A stretch of DNA of 16,587 nucleotides from Paracoccaceae bacterium (lineage in GTDB: Bacteria > Pseudomonadota > Alphaproteobacteria > Rhodobacterales > Rhodobacteraceae). Where the stretch lies: assembly GCA_024304875.1 (NCBI GenBank), contig JAMWZF010000028.1, positions 1 through 16,587 on the forward strand, written 5' to 3'. A model generated the notes under the pieces. The model was given only the letters and a program-made list of their open reading frames with translations. It was not told where the DNA came from and did no database searches. Within the stretch, counting starts at the first letter, position 1, and the number at the start of each line of letters is the position of its first letter. This document shows, piece by piece, positions 1 through 7,963 of this stretch. The position numbers and the translations under genes were made by a program.

Positions 1-1396
1 GGCTGTAGTCGATCGCCTGCCGGAACTGGTCGCGCACCCGATCCTGGTCCATCCAGACCACTTCCGGCGGGTCGCCCGACTGCGCCACCTCGTCAAAGAC
101 GCGTCCGTCGCCGATGGTTTCCCAGTCGATCACCTTCGGCACCGGCGTCCAGGGCGCGTGGGAGGAAATGAGCGCGACCTGGGCGAAGACCGGCGGACGG
201 TCCGCACCCGGTTCGCCCTGCAACAGCAGCCGATCCACGGCGGACAGGGTGAACTGGTCCGGCATCGTGACCCAGTTGAACGGCAGCCCCCGGTAGCCGA
301 GGTCCACGGCCGTGTAGATCCGGTCGAATCCCATGAACTCCGATTCCGGCCAGTCGAGCGTGATGGCGGGCATCACGGCCACGGTCTCGAACCCGCTGTC
401 CTGCGCGATGTGGAACAGGGATCTCCGGCCGCTGACCAGTGCCGCGCCGTAGGTCCGCTGGTCGGGGATCCAGAGGCCCTTCGACAGGGTCGCATGCGCC
501 AGCCAGCTCTGCCCTCCGAAGATCGGCGCTTCCAGCCAGCCGGACCGCATGGAAAGGCCCCGGTCCTCGAGGTCCGCCTCGATCGCCGCCAGCGTGTCCA
601 GATGCGTCGGGGCATAGCGCGGGTTGGTCAGGCTCGAGGCGCCATAGCTTTCGATGTAGGTCAGCAGAATGTCCCGTTGGCCGATCCGGTCCAGCAGAGG
701 GCCGGCCCCGGCGAAGCTGTCGGTCCGGGCGGCGAGGCGGAATTCGGCCAGGCGGGCAGCGGTCTGTCGCACCATCTGCACCCGCTCCACCGCGACCCGC
801 GCGGTGAAGGCGGCGCCGGGGATGTTGGCGGGGACCGGGGGCGGCAGGGTCCAGACCCGCATCGCCTGTCCGATCTCGGCCACGGCGAGGGCGGTCAGGG
901 GCACGAGCGCCGCGGTGCCCAGACCGCGCCAGAGGCCGCGCGGGGACAGCCGGGCCCACTGCCCCGTCGCCCACCAGAGGGCCCAGACCAGCAGGCCGAT
1001 CACCAGACCCAGCCCTGCGACGACCGCCACCGCCCTGCCGGTGCCCAGCGCACCGGAGCCGAGGTTCCAGGCAGCGGGAATCAGGTGCAGGTCGACCAGC
1101 GGGTTGAACCCCCGGTTGTAGGCCGAGAACGTCCCGAAATCGGCCAGCTTCAGCAGGGTGATAAGGGTAAGGACCGCCACGAACGCCAGCCGCACGAACC
1201 GTGTGACGGACCGCCCTGGCGGCAGGACCGCAAGGCCAAGCAGGATCACCGGCCATTCGAGCGGCATGACCAGCAGGATGTCCGGTGCCAGCGCCGCAGG
1301 ATGGTTCGGCAGGCCAAGACCGAGGTAAAGCACGGCCGCGGCGAGGATCGGGCCGAGCGCCGCACCAAGGCGCCCCTGACTGCGCGGGGCGGCCAT
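1..1396 (-). CDS. Membrane-anchored sulfatase/phosphoglycerol-transferase-like protein (C-terminus cut by window edge)
   Basis: A minus-strand frame runs from ATG at 1396 off the left edge, giving 465 visible residues without a stop. The first ~175 residues hold about four or five hydrophobic segments (near 13-29, 40-59, 67-85, 122-143, 157-176). A soluble domain follows. It opens with TYIESYGASSL (about 246-256), then GGQSWLAHATLSKGLW (about 294-309, with candidate nucleophiles S297 or T303), and later SSHAPW. This layout is that of alkaline-phosphatase-superfamily membrane enzymes such as LtaS and OpgB, which move phosphoglycerol headgroups or hydrolyse sulfate/phosphate esters outside the inner membrane. 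The start overlaps the upstream stop as TGATG and has no Shine-Dalgarno, so translational coupling is likely. Beside opgGH, glucan decoration is a reasonable inference. A general sulfatase or phosphoethanolamine-transferase role is not excluded. Confidence 0.82.
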   Translation of the reverse strand, partial: MAAPRSQGRLGAALGPILAAAVLYLGLGLPNHPAALAPDILLVMPLEWPVILLGLAVLPPGRSVTRFVRLAFVAVLTLITLLKLADFGTFSAYNRGFNPLVDLHLIPAAWNLGSGALGTGRAVAVVAGLGLVIGLLVWALWWATGQWARLSPRGLWRGLGTAALVPLTALAVAEIGQAMRVWTLPPPVPANIPGAAFTARVAVERVQMVRQTAARLAEFRLAARTDSFAGAGPLLDRIGQRDILLTYIESYGASSLTNPRYAPTHLDTLAAIEADLEDRGLSMRSGWLEAPIFGGQSWLAHATLSKGLWIPDQRTYGAALVSGRRSLFHIAQDSGFETVAVMPAITLDWPESEFMGFDRIYTAVDLGYRGLPFNWVTMPDQFTLSAVDRLLLQGEPGADRPPVFAQVALISSHAPWTPVPKVIDWETIGDGRVFDEVAQSGDPPEVVWMDQDRVRDQFRQAIDYS

Positions 1397-2154
1397 CAGG
1401 AAGCGGCACGCGTCAGATGGCGGATATCCAGCGCAAAGGACCAGATCAGCGCGGCGGCGGACACCGCGGCCGCCACCGTCAGAAGGGCCTGCGGCAGGAT
1501 GGGGACGAGAAAAGCCACGAGCGTACCGATCTGCAGGACGCAGACGGCCTTGCGGCTGAACCTCTCGGGCAGGGAGCCGGTCAGCCGCGGCCAGACCAGG
1601 CCGGCCGCCTGGAACAGGTAGCGCGGCAGTCCCAGCGCCAGCACCCAGAGACCCGCCTGCCCGCTCTGGTAGGCGAGGACCGCGAGCACCAGAGCGAAGA
1701 GCGAATCGACCTCCATGTCGAAGCCGGCCCCGAACCGGGAGGCCAGCCCGGCCCGCCGCGCCGCCCACCCGTCGACCCCGTCGAGCAGGAGGGCCGTGAC
1801 CGCAACCGCGAAGCCGAGCCACATCACCTCGGCAGGCAGCGGGGCTCCGACTCCGAGGAGCATGGCCAGGCTGGCGGTCAGCGCCAGGCGGGTCATGGTG
1901 ATCAGGTTGCACAGCCCGAACTCGAAATGCGGATAGCTCCTGTGCATCGCCGCTGCCGCGAGGACGGTACCGACACCGTAGAGGGCCCAGCCGAGCGACT
2001 GGCCGGCCGCGGGTCCGAGACCGCCGCCAACGACCCGGAGGATCCCGGCGCCGGCAAGCAGCGCGAGAAGGAACTCCACCCGCAATCGCGACAGCGCCGG
2101 GTCTTCGCCGAACCGGCCCAGGCACGCTGTCACATTCACGAGCAATTGTTTCAT
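1396..2154 (-). CDS. CDP-alcohol phosphatidyltransferase family membrane protein
   Basis: This is an integral membrane enzyme family that transfers a phosphatidyl (or similar) group from a CDP-linked donor to an alcohol acceptor during phospholipid synthesis. The full signature D-x2-DG-x2-AR-x8-G-x3-D-x3-D is visible, beginning at LDGVDGWAAR and ending at FDMEVD, so all eight signature residues are present. Several hydrophobic helices surround it. Size (252 aa) is normal for the family. I chose ATG at 2154. An in-frame GTG at 2214 would add 20 residues, but that stretch is AT-richer and rich in codons rare in neighbouring genes (ATT, TTG, TAT, CGA, CGT), so it looks like promoter DNA. The stop shares one base with the next start (TGATG), forming a two-gene unit. 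The acceptor alcohol cannot be told; the neighbouring headgroup-transfer-like enzyme suggests a linked product. Confidence 0.88.
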   Translation of the reverse strand: MKQLLVNVTACLGRFGEDPALSRLRVEFLLALLAGAGILRVVGGGLGPAAGQSLGWALYGVGTVLAAAAMHRSYPHFEFGLCNLITMTRLALTASLAMLLGVGAPLPAEVMWLGFAVAVTALLLDGVDGWAARRAGLASRFGAGFDMEVDSLFALVLAVLAYQSGQAGLWVLALGLPRYLFQAAGLVWPRLTGSLPERFSRKAVCVLQIGTLVAFLVPILPQALLTVAAAVSAAALIWSFALDIRHLTRAAS

Positions 2155-2252
2155 CAGACGCCAGCTATACAAGAAAATGAACCGGTCAAGCTTGCCAATT
2201 CGGGCTGCGATCACGCACCCTTGTTCGACCCCAGGGCGCGGAGCGGATCACA
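2155..2252. promoter_or_regulatory. Divergent intergenic region, likely promoters for both OPG-side units
   Basis: These 98 bases separate the leftward phosphatidyltransferase unit from the rightward cytochrome b561-opgH-opgG unit and are clearly AT-richer than the flanks. On the minus strand a TTGACC (2184-2189) and a TATAGC (2164-2169) resemble -35 and -10 boxes. Their spacing is only 14 nt, so the match is weak; if used, transcription would start almost at the ATG at 2154. For the plus unit a GGAG at 2240-2243 lies 9 nt before the ATG at 2253. I see no convincing plus-strand promoter boxes. Confidence 0.4.
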
Positions 2253-2816
2253 ATGATCGAGGGCACGAGCAAGAGACAGGGATATCCGGCCGCCTCGCGC
2301 TGGTTGCACTGGGTCACGGCCCTCGTCGTGCTCGCCACCCTGCCGGTCGGGGTCGCCATGCAGACCGAGGGACTGGCGCGGCCGGTCCAGGACGCGCTCT
2401 TCATCTTCCACAAGAACGTGGGCGTCGTGATCCTGCTGCTGGTCATCGCGCGGCTTGTCGTGAGAGCCACCACCACCGTGCCGCCCCTTCCGGCCACCCT
2501 GCCCGCCTGGCAGAAGCAGGCTGCGGCGGTCAGCCACGGCGCGCTTTACGTCCTGCTGCTGACCATGGCGATCTCGGGCTACATCCGGGTCAAGGCCGGC
2601 GGCTTTCCGGTCGAGACGCTGGATGCCCTTGGCGTCCCCTCGCTCGTGCCCCGGTCGGACGACCTCGCCGAGACGGCGCAATGGATCCACTCCACCGTCC
2701 GCTTCGTGCTGGTGGCCTTCATCGCCCTGCATATCGGCGCCGCACTCAAGCACGGCCTGATCGACCGGGACGGGGTGTTCCAGCGGATGTGGGGCCCGAG
2801 AGCCGAACCGCGATGA
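2253..2816 (+). CDS. Cytochrome b561-family di-haem membrane protein
   Basis: A 187-residue protein with four hydrophobic helices, typical of bacterial CybB-like cytochrome b561. Such proteins carry two haem b groups and pass electrons between quinones and periplasmic or small acceptors. Candidate haem-ligand histidines are H19 in WLHW, H53 in IFHKN, H146 in QWIHST and H160 in ALHIG, with H95 and H167 also in or near helices. The spacing matches the four-helix di-haem layout. The start ATG follows GGAG with 9-nt spacing. The stop overlaps the opgH start in ATGA, so the two are probably translated together. A b561 next to opgH has no established biochemical role in glucan synthesis; a link to redox or to envelope quinol oxidation is speculation. 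Family call is firm, function open. Confidence 0.88.
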   Translation: MIEGTSKRQGYPAASRWLHWVTALVVLATLPVGVAMQTEGLARPVQDALFIFHKNVGVVILLLVIARLVVRATTTVPPLPATLPAWQKQAAAVSHGALYVLLLTMAISGYIRVKAGGFPVETLDALGVPSLVPRSDDLAETAQWIHSTVRFVLVAFIALHIGAALKHGLIDRDGVFQRMWGPRAEPR

Positions 2817-4414
2817 CGGCAGGCGGGACGGTCGCATACCGCAGCGCCGCCGGGTGGTCCGAGAACGCCGCGCCCTCGCGGGGGGCTCGGGCGTTTCCGG
2901 CCTTCCTTGCCGTCACCCTCGGGCTGTCGATCCCGCTCGTCGCCGGGTTGATCGCCGTTCTCGCCCCGCTCGAGGCGCTCGACCTGCTGCTGGTGACGCT
3001 CTTCGCGCTCAACACGCTTTGGGTCTCTGCCGCGGCGGCGACCGCTCTCATCGGCCTCATGGACCCCCGCCCGCAGGACGGCGGGGCCCCACCGGACTGG
3101 CACCCGGCGGAGCGGACGGCCGTCCTTTTCCTGGTCTGCGGCGAGGACCCCGAGCAGATTGCCCGGCGCGTGGCCGCGATGCACCGCGACCTCGACCGGC
3201 AGGGCGCGCTCACGACCACGGACATCTGGCTCCTCTCCGACACCTCGGGCCCCGCGGCCCCGGTCGAGACCCGCGCTCTCGCACCGCTGATCGAGGCCGG
3301 CAAGGTCCGCTACCGCCGCCGCGCCGTGAACATCCGCCGCAAGCCCGGCAACCTGGCGGAGTGGATCGAACAGAGTGGCGCGCCCTACCAGTCGATGCTG
3401 GTCATGGACGCCGACAGCGAGATGACGGCGGACCGGCTGCGCCACATGCGCCACCGGATGGAGCATCAGCCGCGTCTCGGCCTGCTTCAGTCCGGCATCG
3501 CCCTTCGGCCCGAGGGGACACGCTTCGCCCGGCTCCTGCGCCTGTCGGCACGGCTCACCGGGCCGGTCTTCATTCGCGGTGTCGATGCCTGGGCAGGCAG
3601 CGCGGGCAACTACTGGGGCCACAACGCGCTGATCCGCCTCGCGGCATTCCGCGGCGCGATGCACCTGCCGCGGCTCAGCGGTCCCGCCCCCTACGGCGGG
3701 GACTTCCTCAGCCACGATTTCATCGAGGCGGCCTGGCTCGCCCGCGACGGCTGGCACGTCGAGATCCTGCCCGATAGCCGCGGCAGCTCCGAGGCCGGGC
3801 CGGGCAGCCTGGAGACCTTCCACCGCCGCGACCGGCGCTGGTGCCAGGGCAACCTGCAGCACCTGCGGGCGCTCTTCTCGCGCGGGCTGCATGCCAGAAG
3901 CCGGATCCATCTGGCCTCCGGCGTGCAAAGTTACCTGTCCTCTCCGATCTGGCTGGCGCTGATCCTGCTGTTCCTGACCGCCGGAATGGCCCCGGGGGCG
4001 GTGCCGGTCCTCTCCGGCGCGCTGGCCCTGCTGCTGGTGCCGAAGCTGGCCGCGATCCTGCGGTTCCGTCGGCGGACCCGCCGACCCTCGCGGCGGCGCC
4101 TGTTTCTCAGGGCGATGGCGGTGGAGCTCTGGCTCAGCACGCTCCTCTCGCCGCTGGTCATGGTGCGCCAGACGCTGTCGGTCTGCGCCGTGCTGGCCGG
4201 GCGGGACAGTGGCTGGAAACGGCCCGCGGAGCGGCGGAGGCGGCCCCTGCCCCAGGGAACGATCGAGGCCCTGGCCGGCGCCGCCCTGGTCGCCGTGGCC
4301 GTCCTTGGCGGAGACCATGCTTCGCAGGCGATCTGGCTCACCCTGATCGCCGGGCCGCTGCTGGCCGCGCCCTGGCTGGCCCCCTGGCTCGACTCCGAGG
4401 TCCCGGCGCGATGA
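2813..4414 (+). CDS. opgH: Glucan biosynthesis glucosyltransferase H (compact form)
   Basis: OpgH (MdoH) is the inner-membrane GT2 glucosyltransferase that polymerises the beta-linked glucose backbone of osmoregulated periplasmic glucans from UDP-glucose and helps export it. Visible landmarks are two N-terminal helices (about 29-50 and 56-82), LLSDTS near 140-145, MDADSEM at 198-204 (DxD with D199 and D201), NYWGHNALIR near 266-275, SHDFIEAAW at 300-308 (D302 as likely base), and RRDRRWCQGNLQH at 338-350 (the Q/RxxRW motif). C-terminal helices follow at about 378-415, 427-450 and 483-525. At 533 residues it is far shorter than the E. coli protein (about 850) and lacks most of the N-terminal and C-terminal extensions, including the region tied to FtsZ control in E. 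coli. It overlaps both neighbours by 4 nt; ribosome-binding sequence is poor, fitting coupling. Confidence 0.95.
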   Translation: MTAGGTVAYRSAAGWSENAAPSRGARAFPAFLAVTLGLSIPLVAGLIAVLAPLEALDLLLVTLFALNTLWVSAAAATALIGLMDPRPQDGGAPPDWHPAERTAVLFLVCGEDPEQIARRVAAMHRDLDRQGALTTTDIWLLSDTSGPAAPVETRALAPLIEAGKVRYRRRAVNIRRKPGNLAEWIEQSGAPYQSMLVMDADSEMTADRLRHMRHRMEHQPRLGLLQSGIALRPEGTRFARLLRLSARLTGPVFIRGVDAWAGSAGNYWGHNALIRLAAFRGAMHLPRLSGPAPYGGDFLSHDFIEAAWLARDGWHVEILPDSRGSSEAGPGSLETFHRRDRRWCQGNLQHLRALFSRGLHARSRIHLASGVQSYLSSPIWLALILLFLTAGMAPGAVPVLSGALALLLVPKLAAILRFRRRTRRPSRRRLFLRAMAVELWLSTLLSPLVMVRQTLSVCAVLAGRDSGWKRPAERRRRPLPQGTIEALAGAALVAVAVLGGDHASQAIWLTLIAGPLLAAPWLAPWLDSEVPAR

Positions 4415-5928
4415 GGCGGCGCACCTTCCTGGCGGGCTCGGCGGCGGCCGCCATGCTGCCGGCGGCCTTGCTTGGCCAGAGCGTGCCCGAGGACTTCGAG
4501 ACCCTCGCAAGGGACCTCTCGCGCCAGCCGCACCGCGACCCGAAGATGCGCCTCGCGCCGCCCTTCGACGATCTGACCTACGACAGCTTCCGCGCGATCC
4601 GTCCGGCCGAGGGTGGCGCCGCCGGCATCCCTCTGGGCGGCGGGGTCAGCGCCGACCTGATGCCGCCCGGCTTCTACTTCCGCGACGCGGTGCAGGTCGA
4701 GATCGAGCGCGAGGACGGCAGCTTCCGGCCCCTGCCCTTCGACCCGGCCCTCTTTACCTACGCGCCCCGCTATTTCGACGGCCCGCCTCGGATGACCGAG
4801 GATCAGCGCGCCGGCATGGGCTTCTCCGGCATGCGCCTGCGCACCGACTTCCGCGAGGCGGGGGTGCAGGACGAGTTCTTCGTCGCGCAGGGCGCCAGCT
4901 ATTTCCGCGTCGTCTCGCGCGAGACGCTCTACGGCCTGTCCTGCCGGGCGCTGGCCGTCGGCACCGGCGGCGGCGCGCCCGAGGAGTTTCCCGTCTTCAC
5001 CCGGCTTCGGCTCTACCGGGCAGAGGCCGGGCAGGCCCGGGTCGACGCCCTCATCGAAAGTCCCTCGATCACCGGCGTGGCCCGGCTCCGGATCGCCCCG
5101 GGCGAGCCCACGGTGACCGAGGTGGACCTCGTGCTGTTCCCCCGTGTCGATATCGCCGACGTGGGCATCGCGCCCCTGACCTCGATGTACCTCAAGGGGC
5201 CGCTCAGGGCCGCGGTGTCCGACGACTTCCGCCCCCGGGTCCACGACAGCACCGCGCTTCGCATCGCGAACGGTGCGGGCGAGATGCTCCTGCGGCCGTT
5301 GTCGAACCCGGCCACCGTGCAGACCTCGAGCTTCGCCGATCGCGGACCGCGCGGCTTCGGCCTGATGCAGACCGCCCGCGACCTCGCCGATTTCGAGGAC
5401 GTGGAGGCCGCCTACCACCGCCGCCCGAGCGCCTGGGTCGCGCCGGGAACGGACTGGGGCCCCGGGTCCGTCATGCTGGTCGAGATTCCGACGGGCGACG
5501 AATTCTTCGACAACATCGTCGCCTTCTGGCGGCCGGAGGCGCCGCTGGAAGCGGGAGAGACCTATCGGTTCTCCTACCGCATCCTGACCGGTGCCGCCCC
5601 CGTCCCCCTTGCCCGGCCCCGCGCCACTGTCGCGCAGACACGATCGGGCCGGGTCCACGACCAGCCGGGACAGCTGCAGTACATCGTCGACTTCGAAGGT
5701 GCCGGTCTTGCCGGCCTGTCCCCGGACATCACGACCACGGCGGGCGAGGTGATCGGCGTCTCGGCCTACGAGATCGCCGAGCGCCAGCACCTGCGCGTCG
5801 GCTTCCGCTTCGCGCCGGGCGACGCCGCGGTGGCCGAATTGCGGCTGATCCTGCGGAACGCGGCAGGGAACCGCCACTCCGACGTCTGGCTGCATCGCTG
5901 GACGCCTGCACGGGACGGCGGGGTCTAG
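4411..5928 (+). CDS. opgG: Periplasmic glucan biosynthesis protein OpgG/OpgD family
   Basis: A 505-residue member of the MdoG/OpgG family, required with OpgH to make periplasmic glucans. Recent work places OpgG/OpgD proteins among beta-1,2-glucan-active glycoside hydrolases (GH186). The N-terminus MRRRTFLAGSAAAAML has the RRxFL core of a Tat signal plus a hydrophobic stretch, ending near residue 24, so export to the periplasm is expected; a Tat signal is more like E. coli OpgD than OpgG. Family-like stretches follow: FDDLTYDSFRAIRP near 50-64, GFYFRDAVQVE, FGLMQTARDLADFEDVEAAY, the DWGPGSVMLVEIPT region, and the tail SDVWLHRW. The ATG sits inside ATGA at the opgH stop. The TAG stop interlocks with the stop of the opposite-strand gene. 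Because G and D paralogues are hard to separate by eye, the exact letter is less sure than the family. Confidence 0.93.
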   Translation: MRRRTFLAGSAAAAMLPAALLGQSVPEDFETLARDLSRQPHRDPKMRLAPPFDDLTYDSFRAIRPAEGGAAGIPLGGGVSADLMPPGFYFRDAVQVEIEREDGSFRPLPFDPALFTYAPRYFDGPPRMTEDQRAGMGFSGMRLRTDFREAGVQDEFFVAQGASYFRVVSRETLYGLSCRALAVGTGGGAPEEFPVFTRLRLYRAEAGQARVDALIESPSITGVARLRIAPGEPTVTEVDLVLFPRVDIADVGIAPLTSMYLKGPLRAAVSDDFRPRVHDSTALRIANGAGEMLLRPLSNPATVQTSSFADRGPRGFGLMQTARDLADFEDVEAAYHRRPSAWVAPGTDWGPGSVMLVEIPTGDEFFDNIVAFWRPEAPLEAGETYRFSYRILTGAAPVPLARPRATVAQTRSGRVHDQPGQLQYIVDFEGAGLAGLSPDITTTAGEVIGVSAYEIAERQHLRVGFRFAPGDAAVAELRLILRNAAGNRHSDVWLHRWTPARDGGV

Positions 5929-6662
5929 CCGGGCTCCAGGGCGACACGGGCCCTGAGCGGAAGGTGATCCGACACCTCGACCAGGCCGGGGCGCCGATGC
6001 ACCTGGGCCTCCAGCACCCGCGCTCCTGCCGCCGCCAGAACCCGATCCAGCGGCAGGAGAGGTCGGGCCGACGGGAAGCTGCGCCGCGCCGGCCCCTTGA
6101 GGACCCGCCCCGAGACGCGGGCCGAAAACGCGAGGCCGCCCCAGGGCCGCCATTCGTTCAGGTCCCCGATCAGGACGGTCGGCAGCGCCTCCTGACGATC
6201 CAGATACTGGCCGATGGCCCGCATCTGGGCGATCCGGAGGGGCTGGCCGAGGGAAAGGTGCGTGGCCACGATGCGGACGGGCCTGGTGCCGTCCACACGC
6301 GCGGTCAGGAAGACGGCCCCTCGCGGATAATGCCCCGGCAAATCGAGGAGATGGCCGGACAGGACCTCGATCCGCGGCCCCATCAGCACCACGGTGCCAA
6401 GGAACCCGTGGCTCTCCGGGCCCCAGCGCAGCCTCTCTTCCGTCTGGGCCCACCCCAGGCCGCTCGCGACGGTGATCCGGTCCATGTCGAGGACGGCCCC
6501 ATAAGGCGGGGTCTCTGCATCCGCCTCGGTCAGGACCACGACGTCAGGGGGGTGCGCCGCAAGAAGCTCGACAAGGCAGTTCCCGGTTCGCGCCGGATCG
6601 ACCCGGCCGTCCCGGCCACGGCATCTGTGCAGGTTCCATGTCAGACACTCCAGTTCGGTCAT
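5925..6662 (-). CDS. Endonuclease/exonuclease/phosphatase (EEP) superfamily hydrolase
   Basis: A 245-residue protein with the complete metal-dependent EEP (DNase I-like) active-site set: LTWNLH (N10), VVVLTEAD (E46), IVATHLSLG (H135), IGDLNEW (D167, N169), LDRVL (D206) and SDHLPL (D232, H233). No signal peptide or membrane helix is visible, so it is probably cytoplasmic. Substrates in this superfamily range from DNA to phospholipid or inositol phosphates, so the reaction beyond phosphodiester or phosphomonoester cleavage cannot be assigned. It lies 8 nt downstream of the MFS gene on the same strand, with AGGA about 6 nt before its ATG, so the two likely share a transcript. Its stop codon overlaps the opgG stop head-on in CTAG, leaving no room for a terminator between the convergent genes. 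Confidence 0.9.
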   Translation of the reverse strand: MTELECLTWNLHRCRGRDGRVDPARTGNCLVELLAAHPPDVVVLTEADAETPPYGAVLDMDRITVASGLGWAQTEERLRWGPESHGFLGTVVLMGPRIEVLSGHLLDLPGHYPRGAVFLTARVDGTRPVRIVATHLSLGQPLRIAQMRAIGQYLDRQEALPTVLIGDLNEWRPWGGLAFSARVSGRVLKGPARRSFPSARPLLPLDRVLAAAGARVLEAQVHRRPGLVEVSDHLPLRARVALEPG

Positions 6663-6670
6663 TCCCCGTC

Positions 6671-7951
6671 CTACGCCGGCCGGTCCGGCTCAGGTTCGAT
6701 CGACAGTCCGGCGTCCAGCTCGGCCTGATCCGCCGCCAGCGCCGCCGTCTCCGGTGTCGATCCGCGCGCCAGAGGCTTGGCCTGGAAGGGCACCTTGCTT
6801 TCCTGAGCGACCGCGGGCGCGGTCCTGAGCCGGACGACCGCGTAGAGTATGAGAAGGACATGCGCCGCGCCCGTCACGGCAAACAGGGCGGCGGCGCCGA
6901 AGGCCGTCATCGCGTAGCCAGCGCTTGCCGGCCCGACGATCGACCCGACCCCGAAGACCAGGAGCAGGCCACCGCTGACCTGGATGAAGGACCCGGGCCG
7001 GGCGTGGTCGTTGGCATGGGCCACGATCACGGGATACATCGCGTAGACCGTCGCGCCGAAAAGTGCCGAGATGGTCAGCACCACGGCGGGCCCCGTGAGC
7101 CCCAGGACAAGAAACAGCGCATCCGCGACGAGGGCGCCGACGGCGATGGCGATCAGGACCTTGCGCCGGTCGAAGCGGTCCGAGGCGATGCCGACCGGCA
7201 CCTGCGCCACGGCGCCGGCCAGGATCGGGATACTGGCGAAGAGGGCGATGTTGCCCAGCGACAGCCCGATCCGGGCGCCATAGACCGCCGCGAGGGTTCC
7301 GAAGGAGGCGTTCGAGACGCCGACCATGAAGACCGCCACCACCGCGATGGGCGAGTTCCGCCAGAGCGCCGGCAGGTTCAGGGAGACCCGGGTCAGCGGC
7401 TTCGGCGTCGAGGTGGCGCTGATCGCCGTCGGCAGCAGGGCCAGGCAGTAGACCATCGCCGCCAGCACGAAGAAGAAGAACCCGCGCGCGTCCCCCAGCG
7501 TCAGGACCAGCTGGCCCGCGGTGGTCGCGGCGAGGTTGACCATCGTGTAGATGCCGAAGACCCGCCCGCGCGAGGCCGCCTCGGACCGCTCGTTCAGCCA
7601 GCTTTCCACGATCATGGCCGCCCCGGCGAAACAGAACCCCGAGATCGCGCGGACCGGCACCCAGACCTGCGGGCTGATCGCGACGAGGGACATCAGGACG
7701 GCGATGGCCGCGATGGCGCACATCGCGCCGAAAGCCCGGATATGGCCCACCCGGGCGACGAGCGCGGGCGTGCGCAGGCAGCCCGCCACGTAGCCGATGG
7801 CCCACCCCGTGCCGAGCAGGCCGAGGGAAGCGGCTGTGAAGCCCTCGATCTCGCCCCGGATCGGAAGGATCAAGGCATTGACCCCACCCGCGAAGGTCAG
7901 GAAGGCGGAACCCAGCAGAAGGGCGGAGAGGGGAAGCAGGCTCTTCAGCAT
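6671..7951 (-). CDS. Major facilitator superfamily transporter, YcaD-like
   Basis: A 426-residue polytopic protein with about 12 hydrophobic helices in two halves separated by a loop near 180-200. MIVESWLNER (about 113-122) followed by RGRVFGIYTMVN (about 128-139) is typical of the YcaD-like MFS subgroup. The second half has the loop GIASDRFDRRK near 254-264, a variant of the MFS inter-helix 8-9 motif. The last ~40 residues are hydrophilic and rich in Glu, Ala and Pro, probably a disordered cytoplasmic tail. Substrate is unknown. The ATG at 7951 is the only good start before the first helix, but no clear Shine-Dalgarno precedes it. The structured element at 7964-8056 lies just upstream. The EEP hydrolase follows after 8 nt. 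Neither neighbour fixes the substrate. Confidence 0.92.
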   Translation of the reverse strand: MLKSLLPLSALLLGSAFLTFAGGVNALILPIRGEIEGFTAASLGLLGTGWAIGYVAGCLRTPALVARVGHIRAFGAMCAIAAIAVLMSLVAISPQVWVPVRAISGFCFAGAAMIVESWLNERSEAASRGRVFGIYTMVNLAATTAGQLVLTLGDARGFFFFVLAAMVYCLALLPTAISATSTPKPLTRVSLNLPALWRNSPIAVVAVFMVGVSNASFGTLAAVYGARIGLSLGNIALFASIPILAGAVAQVPVGIASDRFDRRKVLIAIAVGALVADALFLVLGLTGPAVVLTISALFGATVYAMYPVIVAHANDHARPGSFIQVSGGLLLVFGVGSIVGPASAGYAMTAFGAAALFAVTGAAHVLLILYAVVRLRTAPAVAQESKVPFQAKPLARGSTPETAALAADQAELDAGLSIEPEPDRPA

Positions 7952-7963
7952 GAGAGGATGCTA

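Noticed and set aside
93..1409. Alternative minus-strand frame of 438 codons over the sulfatase-like gene
   Set aside because: It is a shifted frame full of Arg/Gly/Pro. The frame starting at 1396 has membrane helices and active-site-like motifs.
158..1621. Long plus-strand open frames opposite the sulfatase-like gene (also 1285-2256)
   Set aside because: They are rich in Arg, Gly, Pro and Gln with no domain, and lie antisense to a gene with clear motifs and helices. This is the usual effect of high GC on antisense frames.
2155..2214. 20-residue N-terminal extension of the phosphatidyltransferase from GTG 2214
   Set aside because: Its codons are atypical for the neighbourhood and the DNA is AT-rich like a promoter. 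It remains possible because an AAGGG lies just upstream.
2579..4510. 643-codon minus-strand frame opposite opgH
   Set aside because: It is antisense to an unmistakable opgH and its composition is low-complexity Arg/Gly/Pro/Gln.
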